Shown here piece after piece: positions 14,312-16,088 of a DNA stretch of 16,088 bases; within the stretch, counting starts at the first letter, position 1; each line of letters begins with the position of its first letter. The notes beneath the pieces are model-generated. The model was not told the DNA's origin and searched no databases. It saw only the letters and a list, made by a program, of their open reading frames with translations. A program made the position numbers and the translations under genes. The DNA is from DASZIT01 sp036489495 (GTDB lineage Bacteria > Actinomycetota > Acidimicrobiia > Acidimicrobiales > RAAP-2): the NCBI GenBank assembly GCA_036489495.1, contig DASXFR010000095.1, positions 1-16,088 on the forward strand, written 5' to 3'.

Positions 14312-15064
14312 GTGCAGGTCTGGGACCACTTCCGGCACTTCATCGTCAGCGTGGTGGACTGGTTCACCACCTCGGCGCACTGGACCGGTTCGACGGGGAT
14401 CCCCGAGTTGCTCTGGCGGCAGATCCTTCTGTCCTTGGCGGTGGTTGTCGGAGCGCTGATCATCGGCGGGGGAGTCGGATTGGTGCTCGGCCACACCGGT
14501 CGGGGCGGGCTGGTGGCGGTCAACGCCGCCAACGCCGCCCGGGCCGTGCCCAGCCTGGCCCTGCTCACGCTGTTCGCCATCTTGCCGTCGATATCACTCA
14601 GGTGGGGAGGCTTCCTGGCTGCCTTTCTCGCGCTGCTGATCCTGGCCATCCCGCCGATCCTCACCAATACCTATGTCGGTATGCGGGAGGTGGACGCCGA
14701 TGTACGAGATGCCGCCAAAGCCGTGGGCCTGACCGGCGGAGAGATCTTGTGGCGGGTCGAGTTACCCCTGGCCACACCGGTCCTGATGGCCGGGGTGAGG
14801 ACGGCCGCCATCGAAGTGGTCGCCACCTCCACCCTCGCCGCCTACGTGAGCTACTCCGACCTGGGCACCCCGATCATCTCCGGTCTCAACACCAACAACA
14901 CGGTCGAGGCCTTCGCCGGGGCGATTCTGGTCGCCCTTCTCGCCGCCATCGTGGCCTTCGGGCTCGGCTTGGTCCAGAGGGCGCTCACCCCCCTTCCGTT
15001 GCGGCGCCGACTGCGGGCCGCCCCGTCGGTGGCGGCGACCCCGAAGTTCGTCACCCTCCATTGA
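14312..15064 (+). CDS. opuCD: Osmoprotectant ABC transporter permease (second)
   Basis: 250 residues from GTG at 14312, one base after the first permease stop, with GGGAG about 8 nt upstream inside the preceding gene. It has a longer N-terminus than its partner, starting with a Trp/Phe-rich amphipathic stretch (WDHFRHFIVSVVDWFTT). Membrane segments follow (ILLSLAVVVGALIIGGGVGL, AVPSLALLTLFAIL, FLAAFLALLILAIPPILT, FAGAILVALLAAIVAFGLGL). The EAA loop is DADVRDAAKAVGLTGGEILW, then RVELPLATPVLMAG. The NTYVGMREVD segment before it is typical of the OpuCD/YehY type. The C-terminal 25 residues are basic and cytoplasmic. It is the partner of the upstream permease. The order CB-CD-CC differs from the usual CA-CB-CC-CD. 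Confidence 0.92.
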   Translation: MQVWDHFRHFIVSVVDWFTTSAHWTGSTGIPELLWRQILLSLAVVVGALIIGGGVGLVLGHTGRGGLVAVNAANAARAVPSLALLTLFAILPSISLRWGGFLAAFLALLILAIPPILTNTYVGMREVDADVRDAAKAVGLTGGEILWRVELPLATPVLMAGVRTAAIEVVATSTLAAYVSYSDLGTPIISGLNTNNTVEAFAGAILVALLAAIVAFGLGLVQRALTPLPLRRRLRAAPSVAATPKFVTLH

Positions 15065-15075
15065 CGTCAGTCGCC

Positions 15076-15103
15076 TTGACAAACCTGACCAGATTAGTAA
15101 CCT
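15076..15103 (+). promoter_or_regulatory. Promoter candidate for the binding-protein gene
   Basis: TTGACA (15076-15081) and TAACCT (15098-15103) are separated by 16 bp, a good primary-sigma promoter. This would start transcription near 15110, about 70 nt before the opuCC ATG. It suggests that the binding protein is expressed separately from, and probably more strongly than, the permeases. Confidence 0.6.
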
Positions 15104-15180
15104 TTTGACCCCGGCGGATGACCTCGCATTAGCAAAAGTGCTGGGTATACGCTTCCGAGCCACCGAGGAAAGGTCTTCTC

Positions 15181-16088
15181 ATGCTCTTTCGACGCTCGCT
15201 GCTTTGTGCCGCAGCCCTGGCCGTTGCAACTGTGTCGTTGGCCGGGTGCAGCAGCGGCAATAGCGCCTCGTCCTCGAAACCGACCATCATCATCGGTTCC
15301 ACGAACTTCGAGGAGCAGGAGATCGTGGCCAACATGTACGGCGACGTACTCTCCAAGGCCGGCTATCCGGTGAAGGTGGAGCCGGCGCTCGGGACCCGGT
15401 CCGTTGTCGTGCCGGCGCTGCAGCACAACCAGATCACCCTCGAGCCCGACTATGCGGCTTCCCTCCTCGGCTACCTCAACGGCGGCACTCCCCAGGCGGC
15501 GGGGGGAGAAATCTCGACAGCCATCGCCGCCGACAATGCCGCACTGTCCGCTTCGGGGGTGACCGTGCTGGCCGCATCCAAGGCGCTCGACACCAACGTC
15601 TTCGCGGTGACCAAGGCGACCGCCTCCAAGGATCACCTCACCACCATTTCGAGCCTGGCACCCTACGCAGCCTCGATGACGTTGGGGGGTCCTCCCGAGT
15701 GCCCGACCTTCGCCGGATGTCAGCCCGGACTGATCAAGGTCTATGGACTCAACTTCGCCGGCTTCAAGTCCCTCGACGAAGCCGGTCCGCTCAGCGTGGC
15801 CGCGCTCAAGAACGGCGAAGTCCAGGTTGTCGAACTGTTCTCCAGTGACGGCAATGTCGAGAGCAACAGTTTCGTGGCCCTAACCGACAACAAGCACCTC
15901 GAAGGGGCCGACTACATCGTGCCGGTCATCCGCAAGTCGGCCGCCAGCGCCGCGGTGGTTACCGCCCTCGCCAATTTGGACGCCAAGCTGACGACCGACG
16001 CCATCTCCACCCTCAACCTCCAGGTCACCGCGGACAAGAAGCAGCCGGCCGCCGTGGCTTCTGCGTGGCTGAAGTCCCAGGGACTGAT
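15181..16088 (+). CDS. opuCC: Osmoprotectant ABC transporter substrate-binding lipoprotein, 3' end cut by the window
   Basis: The frame runs from ATG at 15181, with AGGAAAGG about 8 nt upstream, to the window end without a stop (302 codons). The N-terminus is a lipoprotein signal: two Arg, a hydrophobic core, and lipobox SLAGC with the lipidated Cys at 23. A Ser/Gly/Ala linker follows. The mature part starts with TIIIGSTNFEEQEIVANMY, the family opening of OpuAC-type (PF04069) betaine/choline/carnitine-binding proteins. The EPDYAASLLGYL segment with its Tyr and the LKNGEVQVVELFSSDG segment correspond to ligand-lobe blocks of the family. TLNLQVTADKKQPAAVASAW followed by LKSQGL is the normal C-terminal ending, so only a few residues are missing. 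It is anchored outside the membrane and delivers solute to the two permeases. Confidence 0.93.
   Translation, partial: MLFRRSLLCAAALAVATVSLAGCSSGNSASSSKPTIIIGSTNFEEQEIVANMYGDVLSKAGYPVKVEPALGTRSVVVPALQHNQITLEPDYAASLLGYLNGGTPQAAGGEISTAIAADNAALSASGVTVLAASKALDTNVFAVTKATASKDHLTTISSLAPYAASMTLGGPPECPTFAGCQPGLIKVYGLNFAGFKSLDEAGPLSVAALKNGEVQVVELFSSDGNVESNSFVALTDNKHLEGADYIVPVIRKSAASAAVVTALANLDAKLTTDAISTLNLQVTADKKQPAAVASAWLKSQGL

Noticed and set aside
13774..14667. 297-codon minus-strand frame opposite both permeases
   Set aside because: It spans two unmistakable permease genes and is Arg/Gln/Pro-rich; not a real gene.
1..16088. Search for CRISPR repeats, insertion-sequence ends, toxin-antitoxin pairs, defence or biosynthetic clusters
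   Set aside because: No regularly spaced repeats, no transposase or integrase motifs and no recognisable defence proteins were found by reading both strands.

Overview
This is a GC-rich window with actinobacterial character. The signs are high G/C at third codon positions, GTG and TTG starts alongside ATG, TANNNT-type -10 boxes placed almost directly before start codons, and a gene set (phosphoesterase, SDR, PheA/TfdB-type FAD monooxygenase, Amidohydro_2 remnant, SRPBCC, OpuC-type transporter) common in Acidimicrobiia and their relatives. The class-level guess is inference, because no 16S rRNA or ribosomal protein gene is present.

Left part (1-7757), accessory and catabolic. It opens with the 3' end of a secreted-type phosphoesterase (PF04185), then an SDR oxidoreductase behind an inverted-repeat operator candidate. 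A TfoX-N protein gene on the minus strand carries a one-base frameshift near its 3' end. Next come a small DUF1059 protein, a FAD-dependent aromatic-type monooxygenase, about 580 bp without a recognisable gene (one weak small ORF), an SRPBCC protein, a divergent GNAT acetyltransferase and a monoacylglycerol-lipase-like alpha/beta hydrolase. The hydrolase runs out of frame into the last third of a lost amidohydrolase, which looks like a deletion scar. Strand changes, solitary genes and two broken genes suggest a region of turnover.

Middle (7758-11414), housekeeping phosphate metabolism. tRNA-Ala(UGC) lies on the minus strand downstream of inorganic pyrophosphatase (ppa). Divergent from ppa is polyphosphate kinase (ppk1), closely followed by a four-helix membrane protein of unknown function. 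An aldo/keto reductase on the minus strand meets that membrane protein tail to tail with an 11-nt overlap.

Right part (11404-16088). After the aldo/keto reductase comes a complete OpuC/ProU-type compatible-solute ABC transporter with an unusual layout. The ATPase with C-terminal CBS domains (opuCA) is on the minus strand. The two permeases run divergently on the plus strand, and the lipoprotein binding protein (truncated by the window end, probably lacking only a few residues) follows behind its own promoter. Both divergent start codons have a TAACGT -10-like hexamer 7-8 nt upstream, suggesting a pair of leaderless transcripts.

I found no CRISPR array, insertion sequence, integrase, phage gene or clear defence system, and nothing I would call an undescribed multi-gene system. 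The most interesting points are the leaderless divergent opuC promoter, the hydrolase/amidohydrolase fusion scar, the frameshifted tfoX-like gene and three operator-like palindromes.
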